A stretch of DNA of 64,000 nt from Candidatus Nitrotoga sp. CP45 (GCA_003402375.1 QFXJ01000040.1:1-64000), one strand, 5' to 3'; counted from the stretch's first letter, positions 9,463 to 19,459 are shown. Notes: generated from the sequence alone by a model not told the origin. Numbers and translations: made by a program.

Positions 9463-10974
9463 TTACCGTCTACCGCCCAAAATCGAACCAAGTACACCAC
9501 GAATAATTTGCCGCCCAACTGTTGAGCCAATGGCACGGGCGGCACTCTTGGCAAACGCTTCACCGACACCTTCACGGCTTCTTGATGTGCTGCCACCAAA
9601 GATGCTTCCTAATATTCCGCCCAACCCACCACCGCCACTTGCCCCCTCTTGCGTGGAATCAACAGCCTCTGCTGTTGTGCCTTCTACGGATTTATTGCTG
9701 GCGCGCTCCTTGATACGTTCGTAAGCCGATTCGCGGTCTACCGCTTTTTCATAGTGGCCAACAAGCAGTGAATCTTGAATAATGGCTTTGCGTTCCGCTT
9801 CATTAATGGGGCCGATTTGAGCCTGTGGCGGAATAATCAGTGCACGTTCAACAATATTCGGGCGACCTTTTTCATCCAGACATGAAACAAGTGCTTCGCC
9901 TACACCCAGCGCAGTTATAACAGCCTCTTCATTCAGGCCAGGATTGTCATGCATGGTTTCAGCCGCTGCTTTCACAGCCTTTTGGTCACGTGGACTAAAG
10001 GCGCGTAACGCATGTTGTACGCGGTTGCCAAGCTGGCCCAGCACCTTGTCCGGTACATCTGCGGGATTTTGGGTGACAAAATATACACCTACGCCTTTGG
10101 AACGAATTAGACGCACCACTTGTTCGATTTTATCGAGCAGCGCTTCAGGTGCATCGTTGAACAGTAAATGTGCTTCGTCAAAGAAGAATACTAGCCTGGG
10201 CTTAACAAGATCACCGGCTTCCGGTAGATTCTCGAATAATTCGGACAGTAACCACAACAGCATGGTGGAATATACTTTTGGCGAAGACATTAATTTATCG
10301 GCGGCCAGGATATTAATCATGCCGTAGCCGTTAGCGTCGGTCTGCATCAGGTCGGCAATATTGAGCATCGGTTCACCAAAAAGACTTTCACCGCCTTGTG
10401 TTTCAATTTGCAGCAGTCCGCGCTGAATCGCCCCGATGCTGGCGCTGGAGATGTTGCCGTATTCCGTCGTGAAATCTGCCGCATTTTCACCGACGTATTG
10501 CAGCATCGCGCGTAGATCTTTTAAATCAAGCAATAATAATTCATTGTCATCGGCGACCTTGAACACTAGCGCCAGCACGCCCTGCTGCACTTCGTTCAAA
10601 TTCAACATACGCCCGATGAGCAGCGGTCCCATGTCAGAAATAGTGGCACGCAACGGATGGCCCATGGTTCCGAATACATCCCAAAACGTTACTGGATAGG
10701 CACGATGTACAAAATTTTCCAGATGGAGTTGCGTAACTCTTTCGGTAACTTTTTGATTGTTGCCGCCGGCCTTGCTCAAACCGGATAAATCTCCCTTGAT
10801 ATCAGAAAGAAATACTGGCACACCAATGCGGCTGAAGGACTCCGCCAGTGTTTGCAGGGTGACAGTCTTACCCGTTCCTGTCGCACCCGTTATTAGCCCG
10901 TGGCGATTGGCCATTTGCGGCAGCAGAAAAAGTTCTTGCTTATTATTCTTAGCGATCAGAAGCGGTTCGCTCAT
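9463..10974 (-). CDS. HerA/FtsK-type ATPase, DUF853 family (YjgR-like)
   Basis: This 503-aa protein carries Walker A GATGTGKT (residues 30-37) and a Walker B-like [12 protein letters not shown] with an extended acidic motif. It belongs to the DUF853 branch of the HerA-FtsK superfamily, represented by E. coli YjgR. The C-terminal ~70 residues change to a glycine-rich stretch ([15 protein letters not shown]) and a small hydrophobic tail ([16 protein letters not shown]), typical of this family. Its substrate is not established; DNA translocation is inferred only from the superfamily. It is monocistronic, convergent with lpdA and divergent from the DUF4197 gene. Confidence 0.88.
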   Translation of the reverse strand: MSEPLLIAKNNKQELFLLPQMANRHGLITGATGTGKTVTLQTLAESFSRIGVPVFLSDIKGDLSGLSKAGGNNQKVTERVTQLHLENFVHRAYPVTFWDVFGTMGHPLRATISDMGPLLIGRMLNLNEVQQGVLALVFKVADDNELLLLDLKDLRAMLQYVGENAADFTTEYGNISSASIGAIQRGLLQIETQGGESLFGEPMLNIADLMQTDANGYGMINILAADKLMSSPKVYSTMLLWLLSELFENLPEAGDLVKPRLVFFFDEAHLLFNDAPEALLDKIEQVVRLIRSKGVGVYFVTQNPADVPDKVLGQLGNRVQHALRAFSPRDQKAVKAAAETMHDNPGLNEEAVITALGVGEALVSCLDEKGRPNIVERALIIPPQAQIGPINEAERKAIIQDSLLVGHYEKAVDRESAYERIKERASNKSVEGTTAEAVDSTQEGASGGGGLGGILGSIFGGSTSRSREGVGEAFAKSAARAIGSTVGRQIIRGVLGSILGGRR

Positions 10975-11232
10975 ATTAGCTCCGAGTTAATTTGGTAGCC
11001 CTGCACAAAACGTAGCAGGCATGGTTGTATGGATGCACTAATTTAGATTAATTAAACGAAAAATGATAACGTGGGTTCAGTTTCACAATGCAGGAAGATT
11101 ATGTATCCTCACCAACACGTTTTTTACCACATTGCCATAATATACTCGATACCCAATCTGCGTGCTTCCCAAAGACTTTGCAATAGTGATATATAAATTT
11201 TCTAAACCAATTTTTACAGGATAAATATCATC

Positions 11233-12048
11233 ATGCCTCAACATAAAACCCAAAGCATTCTATTTGCCTTTGTCACACTTGCCGCTAGCCATGCCCACGC
11301 TATTGACTTTGGTGATTTAATCAACAAAGAGCTTGGCAAGCTGGACAAATCTGCTCCACAAAAATCAGAACCTGCAGCCACTAGCAACACACCAGCAATA
11401 ACTGGAACTGCAGAACCTACAACAGGCCTGGCTAATTTTAGCAACAACGATCAGGTTGACAGCCTAAAGCAAGCCCTCATTCAGGGTGCAGAAACTGCCG
11501 TTGCTAACCTTTCCAAAGAGAACGGTTACCTCGGTAATAAAAAAGTGCGCATTCCATTGCCGGAAAATTTACAGAAAGCGGATGGCTTATTACGTAAATT
11601 TGGCATGGGAAAATATGCCGACGATTTGACTACTTCCATAAACCGAGCCGCCGAAACGGCAGCGCCTGAAGCAAAAGATCTATTAGTCGGCGCGGTCAAT
11701 AAAATGACTGTGGAAGACGCCAAAGGCATACTCACGGGCGGGAGCGATGCTGCTACGCAATATTTCCGCAAAAATACTGAAACGGCACTGGCTGGAAAAT
11801 TTAAACCTGTCGTGGCAACTTCAATGCAAAAAGTGAAGCTCGCTGAAGCCTATGATCAGTTCGCTGAAAAGGGCAGGACGTTTGGCTTGATAGACAAACG
11901 TGATACCAAAATGGATGACTACATTACCCGCAAGGCAATGGATGGCTTGTTTCTAATGATCGCCGAACAAGAAAAAGCGATTCGCGCAAATCCGCTTGAA
12001 GCAACAGGCAATCTGGCAAAAAAGATTTTTTCGGCGATCAAATTTTAA
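11233..12048 (+). CDS. DUF4197 family exported protein
   Basis: The 271-aa protein has a signal peptide (cleavage near SHAHA|IDFGD) and is predicted periplasmic. After a Ser/Pro/Thr-rich spacer (residues ~40-75), the DUF4197 domain runs to the C terminus with its typical phrases LKQALIQGAETAVANLSK, KVRIPLPENL and a DYITRKAMDGLFLMIAEQE segment. The domain is helical and widespread in proteobacteria and Bacteroidetes, with no assigned function. It is followed after 63 bp by the YqaA-like membrane protein gene on the same strand, so co-transcription is possible. Confidence 0.87.
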   Translation: MPQHKTQSILFAFVTLAASHAHAIDFGDLINKELGKLDKSAPQKSEPAATSNTPAITGTAEPTTGLANFSNNDQVDSLKQALIQGAETAVANLSKENGYLGNKKVRIPLPENLQKADGLLRKFGMGKYADDLTTSINRAAETAAPEAKDLLVGAVNKMTVEDAKGILTGGSDAATQYFRKNTETALAGKFKPVVATSMQKVKLAEAYDQFAEKGRTFGLIDKRDTKMDDYITRKAMDGLFLMIAEQEKAIRANPLEATGNLAKKIFSAIKF

Positions 12049-12111
12049 CCGGTCGGCCATCCACTATTTAATGGGAAGGATGGGTTTGGAGAATCCACCG
12101 ATTTTTTGAAC

Positions 12112-12510
12112 ATGACTGAATCTACCAGTCTGGCATCACTTTTCATTAGCAGCTTCCTTGCCGCCACCTTGCTTCCTGGTGGCTCTGAAATCGTGCTGGT
12201 CAGTGTGTTGAAACTGTACCCGGAATTATTTTGGCCTGCACTTTTGCTCGGGACTCTCGGTAATACGTTGGGTGGCATGGTGTCATTCGGTATGGGTTGG
12301 TTGCTACCGCAAACCCATAAGCTCAAACATGTAGAAAAAATACAACACTACGGAACACCCGCACTATTGTTTGCCTGGGTACCATTATTGGGTGATGCGC
12401 TGTGTCTTGCTGCCGGATGGCTAAGGCTCAATCCATGGCAGGCTGCATTATTCATGGTAATCGGCAAGTTCGCGCGTTATTGGGTAATTGCGATCGCAAC
12501 CCAAATTTAA
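12112..12510 (+). CDS. YqaA-family inner membrane protein (DedA/SNARE-associated superfamily)
   Basis: This is a small 132-aa membrane protein with three to four hydrophobic segments. The N-terminal SSFLAATLLPGGSEIVLV, the central LLLGTLGNTLGGMVSFGMGW and VPLLGDALCLAAGWLRL are the conserved phrases of the YqaA branch of DedA-like proteins, which are thought to move lipids or maintain membrane homeostasis. An in-frame TTG lies two codons upstream; neither start has a strong ribosome-binding site, and I prefer the ATG. It lies downstream of the DUF4197 gene and converges with the GGDEF/EAL gene. Confidence 0.85.
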   Translation: MTESTSLASLFISSFLAATLLPGGSEIVLVSVLKLYPELFWPALLLGTLGNTLGGMVSFGMGWLLPQTHKLKHVEKIQHYGTPALLFAWVPLLGDALCLAAGWLRLNPWQAALFMVIGKFARYWVIAIATQI

Positions 12511-12519
12511 ATCAAAGAG

Positions 12520-12538
12520 TCGTGCGGAACACGCACGA
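12520..12538 (+). terminator. short stem-loop after yqaA-like gene, possible terminator
   Basis: TCGTGCG and CGCACGA form a perfect 7-bp stem with loop GAACA, ten bases after the YqaA-family stop. There is no real T-run after it, so termination would be weak or Rho-assisted. Confidence 0.35.
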
Positions 12539-12630
12539 TTCAACTACTCAACGTCGTTCCCTGATAGACGTGTTCATAAGTCTATCGAAGCAGATCATAA
12601 AGGTAATAAATGTAGGCTAGTTTAAGACTG

Positions 12631-15600
12631 TCAGACCTTTGATCGAGCAAACTCCTCGAACTGCTCGGCCAGCAGTGGCTTGCAATAATAATAACCCTGC
12701 AACTCATCGCAACCCTGTTCCCGTAGGAATGTCAGCTGCCCCACTGTTTCCACTCCTTCAGCGATGGTTTGCAGTCCAAGGCTCTTCGCCATGTTGATAA
12801 TGGCTCCAACGATAGCCCTGTCTTCTGGATCGGTACTGATGTCACGCACAAAAGACTGGTCAATTTTGAGTTTGTATACCTTAAATTTTTTCAGGTGGCT
12901 TAGCGATGAGAAACCGGTACCAAAATCATCGATCGACATGCGCACGCCGCGCTCGTGCAGTTTGTTCATTACGGCGATTGCCTTTTGCGGATCGTGCATC
13001 GCTACACCCTCGGTCAGCTCCAGCTCCAGATATTCCGGCAGTAAGCCCTCTTCGTCGAGGATGCGCGTGATCAGATTGGGCAGGTCGGGATGACGGAACT
13101 GAACTACGGAAAGATTCACCGCCATAACCAGTGGGGCAAGGCCATTCTGCATCCAGGATTTTGCTTGCCGTACGGCATGCCTCAACACCCACTCTCCAAT
13201 TGGTAGGATCAGCCCACTTTCCTCTGCGGAAGGGATAAATTCTGCTGGTGAAACTGAACCTAACACGGGATGTGACCAGTGTAGCAAAGCTTCTGCCCCG
13301 ACGATGCGACCGTCACGTACGGATACCTGCGGCTGATAGTAAATCTGCATTTGATCGCGTTCAATCGCTTGACGCAATGCGTTGACCAGTGTCAGATGAC
13401 GCGCCGAACGAATTTGCATTTCTGCCGTAAAGAAACTGTAACCGTGACGGCCTTCGTGCTTGGCGCGATACATGGCGGAGTCGGCACTTTTGGAAAGTGT
13501 CTCCAGATCCACGCCGTCACCCGGATAAAGTGCAATACCGATCGAGCCGGTTACGTTCAGATCATACTGTTCTATCTGGCAGGGTTCGGCGATGACGTCC
13601 AGCAGTTTCTGCGCTACATGGGGCGCTTCATGTGCATCGACGCCATACAACAAGAAAATAAACTCGTCCCCACCAAGGCGCGACACCATATCTTCCTCGC
13701 GTAGCACCAAGCGTAGCCGTTTAGCCAGTTCGACCAGTAACGCATCACCGACACTGTGGCCGAGCGTATCGTTTATATCCTTGAAGTGGTCGAGATCGAG
13801 GAACATCAACGTCACTGGCTCTCGACTCCGCTGTGCCAAACTAATGACATATTTGGCGTGGTTGTTCAGTTGGACACGGTTTGGTAGTCCGGTGAGCGCG
13901 TCGAAATGTGCCAGGTATTGAATACGTTTCTCGGCTTCCTTGCGTGCGGTAATATCTCTGGTAATACCAAGCAACATCGTGATTTTTCCATCCGCATCGC
14001 TGAGTGGTGCGGCATGGGTTTCAAGCCAGTGTTGAGCCCCCTTTATTCCTTTGATTTCGAACTCAAAAATACAACTTTCTCCATTCATTACGCGCTTGTG
14101 CGTGGCAATAAAGGAATCTTGATATTCAGAAAGAATAAAGTCTACGAGATTATGCTGTTGCACCTCCTCTAGTGAATCTGCCTCGAGCATAGCAAGACCC
14201 GTAGCGTTCATTTCCATAATTCCACCGCTATTACCTATGACCATTATGCATTCCGGTTCGGTCTCGATGATGGTCCGCAAGCGTTGTTCGCTTTTCCGCA
14301 ATGCTTCTTCTGCCCGCTTACGCTGCGCCTCGTGCTCAAAGCTTTTCAGCGCATAATCTATGTCCATCGCCATTCCCACCAGCAAATTACGCACATTTTC
14401 GTCAAAGGCGTTGTCCACATCGGTATAGAGGGTTAAAACCCCGGTAACCTTTCCATTCCGATGTAGCGGAAGCGCGGCGGATGACGCCCACCCAAACCGG
14501 GCACCATGCTTATGCCATAGCGTGGTAACGAGGTCATCCTGAAAATTTTGACACCAAAATGGTAAGTTCTCACGGAACGCTGAGCTGGTCGGTCCGCGTC
14601 CGTATGGTTCATTGGCTGCCACAGGAATCTGCAGTCCTTTCAGATATTCCACACCACTGCCAAAGGATGCGATCGGCTTTATCTGTTTGCTATGTTCTTC
14701 AAGCGCGCCTATCCATGCCATATCCATGCCGCCGAAATTGACTACAGCGCGGCAGACTTGCTCGAACAATTCCGCCTCGCTGGTACAACGCACGATGGCC
14801 TGATTACATTTGCTCAACGCAGCGTAAAGCTTGGTCAAGCGTTGATTTGTTGCTTCGGCTTCCTTGCGCTGGGCGTCGATTCTGGCCAAATTCATCTGCG
14901 TTTCCGATAACCAATCCAGCACACTATTTTCCATGCCTTTGGCGACTGTAATGACGGATGAAAAATTTCCACTGCCAAGATGGGCGATACGCGTATGCAG
15001 CTCGCTTACGGAGCCCCCTAGCGTCGCATACAAATTCCGTTGCGATTTCCATAGTAAAAATGCTAACAGTAAGCCCAACAGAATGAAGGCTGCACGAATT
15101 ATTGTGGCGCGGACTTCAGCTGTATGAACAGCCCCAAACGTTCGCTGATCCGCCATTCTTTGAAACTGGCTGATCGGCCGCATGACGCTGGCCTTGGCTT
15201 GATGATAAGCCGCGTCATGCAATATAAAAATTGCCTCGGCACGGTTGGTCTCAATCAGCGGGCTGGTTGATTCGATCATTTCCATTGCGGCAAATTCGGT
15301 GCGCGTGAGCTTATCCGAGTTAGTTTTTGCCTCCGCCAATTTGGCGAATTCTTCTTTAGTAAAACCCGCCCCCCGCATCAACTCCAGCAGGGGAACCGCC
15401 AGTCCTGGCGACTGTGGACGCAGGTCATCGCCTAGCACAATATCCCAGTAGATGTTCTGGAAGCTGACCGGACGGGGTTTCCTGCCATCTTGGATGTCGA
15501 GAATTTCCTGATAATGTTGTTTGTAGAGGGGGTCTCCGGTCACCACATAGGTGCGAACCATACGTGTAAGGTCATCAGACGACTGGCGTAATTCGTCAGC

Positions 15601-15756
15601 CAGCATTAACGAATGCTGCCGCAATTCGTTAATGCGATCGACCTCCTTTTCTGCCCAAACATAGACGGCAAAGGTTGCAGCGAAAACAACGAATGTGCCC
15701 AACGTTAGCCAAAGATGGCGTGAAAATCGGGGCAAGTTGTTCTTGAAAATTGTCAT
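12631..15756 (-). CDS. membrane-bound GGDEF-EAL protein with GAF and PAS domains
   Basis: This is a c-di-GMP signalling protein of about 1041 aa. An N-terminal membrane helix (LWLTLGTFVVFAATFAVYVW) and a second (~residue 225-245, AFILLGLLLAFLLW) enclose a ~190-aa periplasmic sensor region. After it come a GAF domain (~residues 315-490), a PAS/PAC segment (~510-620), GGDEF near residue 692 with an RxxD inhibitory site (REED) five residues before it, and an EAL domain (EALLHW near 821, later ELTEG, DDFGTGFSSL, AEGVET). Both catalytic domains look intact, so it could make or break c-di-GMP. An ATG lies at 15834, but AGGAAG just upstream of 15765 favours a start at 15756 or 15765. It is monocistronic. 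Confidence 0.9.
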   Translation of the reverse strand: MTIFKNNLPRFSRHLWLTLGTFVVFAATFAVYVWAEKEVDRINELRQHSLMLADELRQSSDDLTRMVRTYVVTGDPLYKQHYQEILDIQDGRKPRPVSFQNIYWDIVLGDDLRPQSPGLAVPLLELMRGAGFTKEEFAKLAEAKTNSDKLTRTEFAAMEMIESTSPLIETNRAEAIFILHDAAYHQAKASVMRPISQFQRMADQRTFGAVHTAEVRATIIRAAFILLGLLLAFLLWKSQRNLYATLGGSVSELHTRIAHLGSGNFSSVITVAKGMENSVLDWLSETQMNLARIDAQRKEAEATNQRLTKLYAALSKCNQAIVRCTSEAELFEQVCRAVVNFGGMDMAWIGALEEHSKQIKPIASFGSGVEYLKGLQIPVAANEPYGRGPTSSAFRENLPFWCQNFQDDLVTTLWHKHGARFGWASSAALPLHRNGKVTGVLTLYTDVDNAFDENVRNLLVGMAMDIDYALKSFEHEAQRKRAEEALRKSEQRLRTIIETEPECIMVIGNSGGIMEMNATGLAMLEADSLEEVQQHNLVDFILSEYQDSFIATHKRVMNGESCIFEFEIKGIKGAQHWLETHAAPLSDADGKITMLLGITRDITARKEAEKRIQYLAHFDALTGLPNRVQLNNHAKYVISLAQRSREPVTLMFLDLDHFKDINDTLGHSVGDALLVELAKRLRLVLREEDMVSRLGGDEFIFLLYGVDAHEAPHVAQKLLDVIAEPCQIEQYDLNVTGSIGIALYPGDGVDLETLSKSADSAMYRAKHEGRHGYSFFTAEMQIRSARHLTLVNALRQAIERDQMQIYYQPQVSVRDGRIVGAEALLHWSHPVLGSVSPAEFIPSAEESGLILPIGEWVLRHAVRQAKSWMQNGLAPLVMAVNLSVVQFRHPDLPNLITRILDEEGLLPEYLELELTEGVAMHDPQKAIAVMNKLHERGVRMSIDDFGTGFSSLSHLKKFKVYKLKIDQSFVRDISTDPEDRAIVGAIINMAKSLGLQTIAEGVETVGQLTFLREQGCDELQGYYYCKPLLAEQFEEFARSKV

Positions 15757-16298
15757 TATGGCCATTCTTCCTAAGCGCGCTACAGATTGTGAAAAATAGT
15801 TAACCAGCGCGCATAGCTTCTGACGCGGATTCAATTTCGGGACGCAACAAAAACATTCGTCACCCAGCCAAATTGATTTGCGCTAAGGTAACGCTGATTT
15901 AGCAAACACAATGCCGTTATGAAACACGTTAAACATAATAGATGACAAACATGGTAGGCCGCAATAAAACAGAAAATCTTGGACGCGAAGCCATACCTGA
16001 CGATGCTGCGCTACTGAAATTCCGTCATATTCTGGCGAAGAAAAAATAGGTAAACAATTGTTTGCCTACATCAGTGAAGTAGTGCTTTTGATGTTGAACA
16101 AGGCAACGGTGTTCAGCTCTGCCTTTTAAGCGGCCTGCACCTGCGAGTGTAGGCGCGTGTTGAATGCCATTATAATGATTGAAAATAAGCGATATTCAGA
16201 CGTCATGAGGCTACTTAATTGCCTGATTTTGTGTGTTATAGACAGTAGGGCATGGTTCTCGTACAAAATATGAAGTAGTGGTTTTCCTGGAGAAATGA
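15757..16298. other. intergenic region with an IS5-type transposase remnant
   Basis: This stretch of about 540 bases separates the GGDEF/EAL gene and the Sel1 gene, which diverge. Its middle third is the decayed transposase remnant described separately. The part next to the Sel1 gene is AT-rich and presumably holds that gene's promoter, though I could not pick a confident -35/-10 pair. Confidence 0.5.
15957..16129 (+). pseudogene. IS5-family transposase remnant, frameshifted
   Basis: In one frame the DNA reads NLGREAIPDDAALLKFRHIL followed by AKKK and a TAG at 16047-16049. In the next frame it continues IGKQLFAYISEVVLLM to a TAA at 16127-16129. Together these resemble the conserved IS5-family stretch in which a PD-T/A-LLKFRHLLEKH segment precedes LGxQLF. 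The break falls in a run of six A residues and would be healed by one extra A. Both ends of the transposase are missing, so this is a dead fragment about 170 bases long. Confidence 0.6.
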
Positions 16299-17309
16299 AT
16301 GAAAAAATGGTTTTTTTATTTAACAGTAATGTTGGCATCGAGTAGTGGTCTGGCCCAAGCACATTCAGATGAGGCGAAGGCGGAAGGAAAATATGCGCAA
16401 GTTAAAGAGGCTGTGCGCTTGGCTGCCGAGCAAGGTGATGCAACGGCACAATACAGCCTTGGTGAAATGTTTCTTCAAGGGGATGGCGTTACACAAGACA
16501 CTCAAGAAGCCGTAAAGTGGTTTCGCCTGGCTGCTAAGCAAGGGCATGCAAATGCACAATTTAACCTTGGCTTAAGTTTTGGCAACGGCCAAGGCGTTAC
16601 ACAGGACTACCAGGAAGCGGTCAAGTGGTTTCGCTCAGCTGCCGAACAAGGACATGCAAAAGCACAGTTTAGCCTTGGCATAAGCTATGCCAACGGGCAG
16701 GGCACCATGCAAAACTTTGAGGAAGCGATAAAGTGGTTTCGGCTGGCTGCCGAACAAGATGATGTAATCGCACAATACAACCTTGGCGTAATTTATCTTG
16801 ACGGAAAAATTGTAGCGCAAAACTACCCGGAAGCCGTGAAATGGTTTCACTTGGCGGCTAAACAAGGGCATGCACAAGCCCAATTTAATCTTGGTGTAAG
16901 CTACGGCAACGGCCAAGGCGTTACGCAACATGATCAAGAGGCGGTCAAATGGTTTCGCCTGGCGGCCGAACAGGGGCATACAAAAGCACAATATTACCTC
17001 GGCTTAAGTTATGGCAACGGCCAAGGCGTTACACAGGACGATCAGGAAGCTGTCAAATGGTTTCGCTTGGCCGCCAAGCGAGGCGACGCCGCCGCACAAA
17101 ATTATCTTGGTTTAAGGTACGGCCTCGGCCAAGGAGTGGCGCAAGATTATGTTCGCGCGCACATGTGGTTTAGTCTCGCAACAAATCGTCAAAAGGACGC
17201 GCAAGAAAATCGCGACAAAGTAGCTCAACGCATGACACCATCCCAAATCGCTGAAGCCCAAAAACTGGCGCACGATTGCAAAAAGAGCAATTACACAAAC
17301 TGTGATTAG
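16299..17309 (+). CDS. exported Sel1-repeat protein
   Basis: The 336-aa protein has a signal peptide (MKKWFFYLTVMLASSSG, cleavage near AQA|HSD). Seven Sel1-like repeats follow between residues ~38 and 286: one of 33 residues, then six of exactly 36, each ending in a variant of GNGQGVTQDYQEAVKWFRLAA. A cysteine-containing tail (AHDCKKSNYTNCD) closes it. Sel1 repeats are TPR-like helical pairs that mediate protein contacts; in bacteria they often act in periplasmic or envelope adaptors. The DNA (16410-17156) is correspondingly a set of diverged ~108-bp tandem repeats, prone to unequal recombination. No partner is identifiable nearby. Confidence 0.9.
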   Translation: MKKWFFYLTVMLASSSGLAQAHSDEAKAEGKYAQVKEAVRLAAEQGDATAQYSLGEMFLQGDGVTQDTQEAVKWFRLAAKQGHANAQFNLGLSFGNGQGVTQDYQEAVKWFRSAAEQGHAKAQFSLGISYANGQGTMQNFEEAIKWFRLAAEQDDVIAQYNLGVIYLDGKIVAQNYPEAVKWFHLAAKQGHAQAQFNLGVSYGNGQGVTQHDQEAVKWFRLAAEQGHTKAQYYLGLSYGNGQGVTQDDQEAVKWFRLAAKRGDAAAQNYLGLRYGLGQGVAQDYVRAHMWFSLATNRQKDAQENRDKVAQRMTPSQIAEAQKLAHDCKKSNYTNCD

Positions 17310-17483
17310 CACAGCATATTTGGAGTTCTAAACAAAACAAAAAAATGTCTTGTTTAAGTTACTTCGATTTCATAACACGTTGAATAGGGAGTGGGAAATT
17401 TATCAGGGGGTGGCCGCGTCGGTATCCTACTTGACCCGGACGGCACTTTTGTTAGCGCAACATCACTCACAAACAACGCTGCA

Positions 17484-19124
17484 CTAGTTGGCTGCGCCAG
17501 AAAATAATACTCTTTGTCGTGATTGTTCAGTGTTACCGAAATAAATATTCCGCCAAGTATCGTCTACCTTCAAAAGCTGCGGCGTCACGTTGGGATTGCC
17601 TTGGTTTTTTGCCAACCACTCGCGAAATGCATAGTGATTCCAGAGACGGAAAAACTCCGTCAGATAGATGTCTGCCACAGTCGTGTTGCCTTGAATCACC
17701 AGCATGTTCTCATCGTTGGCATTGGTCGAGGCATCCGAGAAATTCGCCGATCCTGAGATCACAATTGGATTCGATCCCAACGGATCGATCAACATGAATT
17801 TCGTATGAATATACGGTACATGCGAATTTAAGCTACTCAACCTCTCCTTTAGCCATTTATCAAAACTATTTATGCGAATCATGCTGCCGATCGCGAAGCG
17901 ATTAAAGGGCAACTTCCGCAACCGTAATACCTCTGCCTCTGGTTCGGGCCGATTGCCATCATTATCGAGCAAGGCATAACGCAACCCGCCAAAGGGCTTA
18001 TCAAATACGGGGACAAAGGCTTTGTTGATACCAAAAGCAAAAGTCATGCAAAGCATCGATTGCGCAGCGGCGGCTTGTTCGGCATACCATGAGAGTAGTT
18101 TCACGCCCGAGCGGGGGCTAAAGAGCGCGCTGGTTGCTTGCCTTGGTGAGCTGCCAGGGGCGGGCGTTGGCGTCAACGTTTCCACACCGGGGCGCAACAA
18201 GGGAAAATTAGGATCAACTGCAAGTAAGTTCCAGTAATCATGATAGCTACTTGCAACGCCCATATCGTTCACCACGTGTCCGACGTTCGAATGTCCGAAG
18301 ATGCCGCCATCAGTGATATTCGTCGAACCCGTCCAAACCGCTTGCGGCTGATTATCCTTTAACAACAAGATAAATTTATTGTGTGCGATGGCACTTGGAT
18401 TTGCGGTACGCTGCCTGCATAGATTGTCGATACCCGCGTTGAGCACCGCTGCCTTATTAAGTGCGGATACCTTTTCGTCACGGCCATCGTATAGGATGCT
18501 CACGTCAACCCCGCGATCCTTGGCCGATTTCAACGCCTTTAAAACAGTTTCGTTGGTGAACTGGTAAGCAGCCACACGCAACGCCCACTGACAGTTCTTC
18601 GCACGTAGCAAAAACTCGAGCAGCGCTTCCATTAGACCGCGCGAAAGCCAATCGAAGGCTGGTTTACCCACTATTTCTGGACTCTTATTTTTGAAGCGGC
18701 GGGCGTACTCCTGGCTGGCGGCGGCGCCGCGATTGAACCACACTTCGTGCAAGCCATTGTCTTCCATTTCGGTTTGCACGCGCACCTCGATCTCATCATC
18801 TTCAATCAAGCTTCTGGGCGAGCCCTTCAGTGCCACTACGCGATAGGTATAATCGTAGCCCGGCTTGGCCGTGAAATCGGACCACGTGAAACCCTGAACC
18901 GGATGGCAACGCAACGAGGCCTTGTCCGTACCTGGATCGGTTTCGGCGAATACCTTTATGCCCTCCAGCCAATAGGACTCGCCCTCGGTATGATCCGTGC
19001 GATGAACGGCAAATCCCAGCACGCGACGCGAATCGGCTTTCGTCATGCTCCAGCCAAGCAATACCACATGCGTACCGGCGACTGCCTGTACCGTCAATTT
19101 GCCAAGTTTCTTGGTAACGCGCAT
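17484..19124 (-). CDS. phospholipase D-like protein with N-terminal beta-sandwich region
   Basis: The 546-aa protein has two PLD/HKD half-sites: HNKFILLLKD followed by WTGSTNITDGG, and HTKFMLIDP followed by ISGSANFSDAS. Such proteins hydrolyse phosphodiesters in lipids or nucleic acids. In the first half-site the canonical Asp at HxKxxxxD is Leu, while the second is standard. The first ~130 residues look like a fibronectin-type beta-sandwich (YDYTYRVVALKG). There is no signal peptide. The gene starts 10 bp after the stop of a lamin-tail-domain remnant on the same strand, a pairing I recall for PLD-like and nuclease genes. The substrate is unknown. Confidence 0.85.
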   Translation of the reverse strand: MRVTKKLGKLTVQAVAGTHVVLLGWSMTKADSRRVLGFAVHRTDHTEGESYWLEGIKVFAETDPGTDKASLRCHPVQGFTWSDFTAKPGYDYTYRVVALKGSPRSLIEDDEIEVRVQTEMEDNGLHEVWFNRGAAASQEYARRFKNKSPEIVGKPAFDWLSRGLMEALLEFLLRAKNCQWALRVAAYQFTNETVLKALKSAKDRGVDVSILYDGRDEKVSALNKAAVLNAGIDNLCRQRTANPSAIAHNKFILLLKDNQPQAVWTGSTNITDGGIFGHSNVGHVVNDMGVASSYHDYWNLLAVDPNFPLLRPGVETLTPTPAPGSSPRQATSALFSPRSGVKLLSWYAEQAAAAQSMLCMTFAFGINKAFVPVFDKPFGGLRYALLDNDGNRPEPEAEVLRLRKLPFNRFAIGSMIRINSFDKWLKERLSSLNSHVPYIHTKFMLIDPLGSNPIVISGSANFSDASTNANDENMLVIQGNTTVADIYLTEFFRLWNHYAFREWLAKNQGNPNVTPQLLKVDDTWRNIYFGNTEQSRQRVLFSGAAN

Positions 19125-19133
19125 GACACACTC

Positions 19134-19369
19134 CTAAAAAACAATTGTCCAACCGGGTTGATTGGCTTGCTCCTTGGTGTAGGAAACGCCATGCACCTTC
19201 AAACCATTCTGATTCAACAGGGTGATGATGCCCCCTTATTAGACAAAACCATGGGTGAGTGCACATCGACGCGTAACATGGCGCCAGCGCCGCGATTATG
19301 CGAACCAAGCCACCGCTGGCTGTTCATCCCGACGGCAAAATTGTTGTCAGTGATACCGTCCAGAAACAT
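19134..19369 (-). pseudogene. lamin-tail-domain (LTD) protein remnant, frameshifted
   Basis: On the minus strand an ATG at 19369 opens MFLDGITDNNFAVGMNSQRW and continues through AMLRVDVHSPMVLSNKG. The matching continuation, GIITLLNQNGLKVHGVSYTK and EQANQPGWTIVF then stop, lies in the -1 frame. The C-terminal phrases (LSNKGG-ITLL, GLKVHGVSYTKEQA, GWTIVF) are those of bacterial lamin tail domain proteins. The break sits in a run of five G residues on the coding strand (19231-19235), and one added G restores the frame. The N-terminal half of a normal LTD protein also seems missing. The PLD-like gene follows 10 bp downstream. Confidence 0.65.
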
Positions 19370-19459
19370 GATAGAGAGTTAGTTATAAAACAAGAATAAG
19401 CAAAATCCTTATTTTTGAGGCATGGTAAAATTTGCCCTCATTTTTAAGTCTCTGACACT

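Noticed and set aside
18747-19382. 211-codon plus-strand frame opposite the PLD-like and LTD sequences
   Set aside because: It is antisense to genes with clear motifs, has no recognisable domain, and lacks a ribosome-binding site.
19370-19459. Possible cobalamin riboswitch before metH
   Set aside because: The gap is about 90 bases, far too short for the ~200-nt element, and no B12-box-like sequence is seen.
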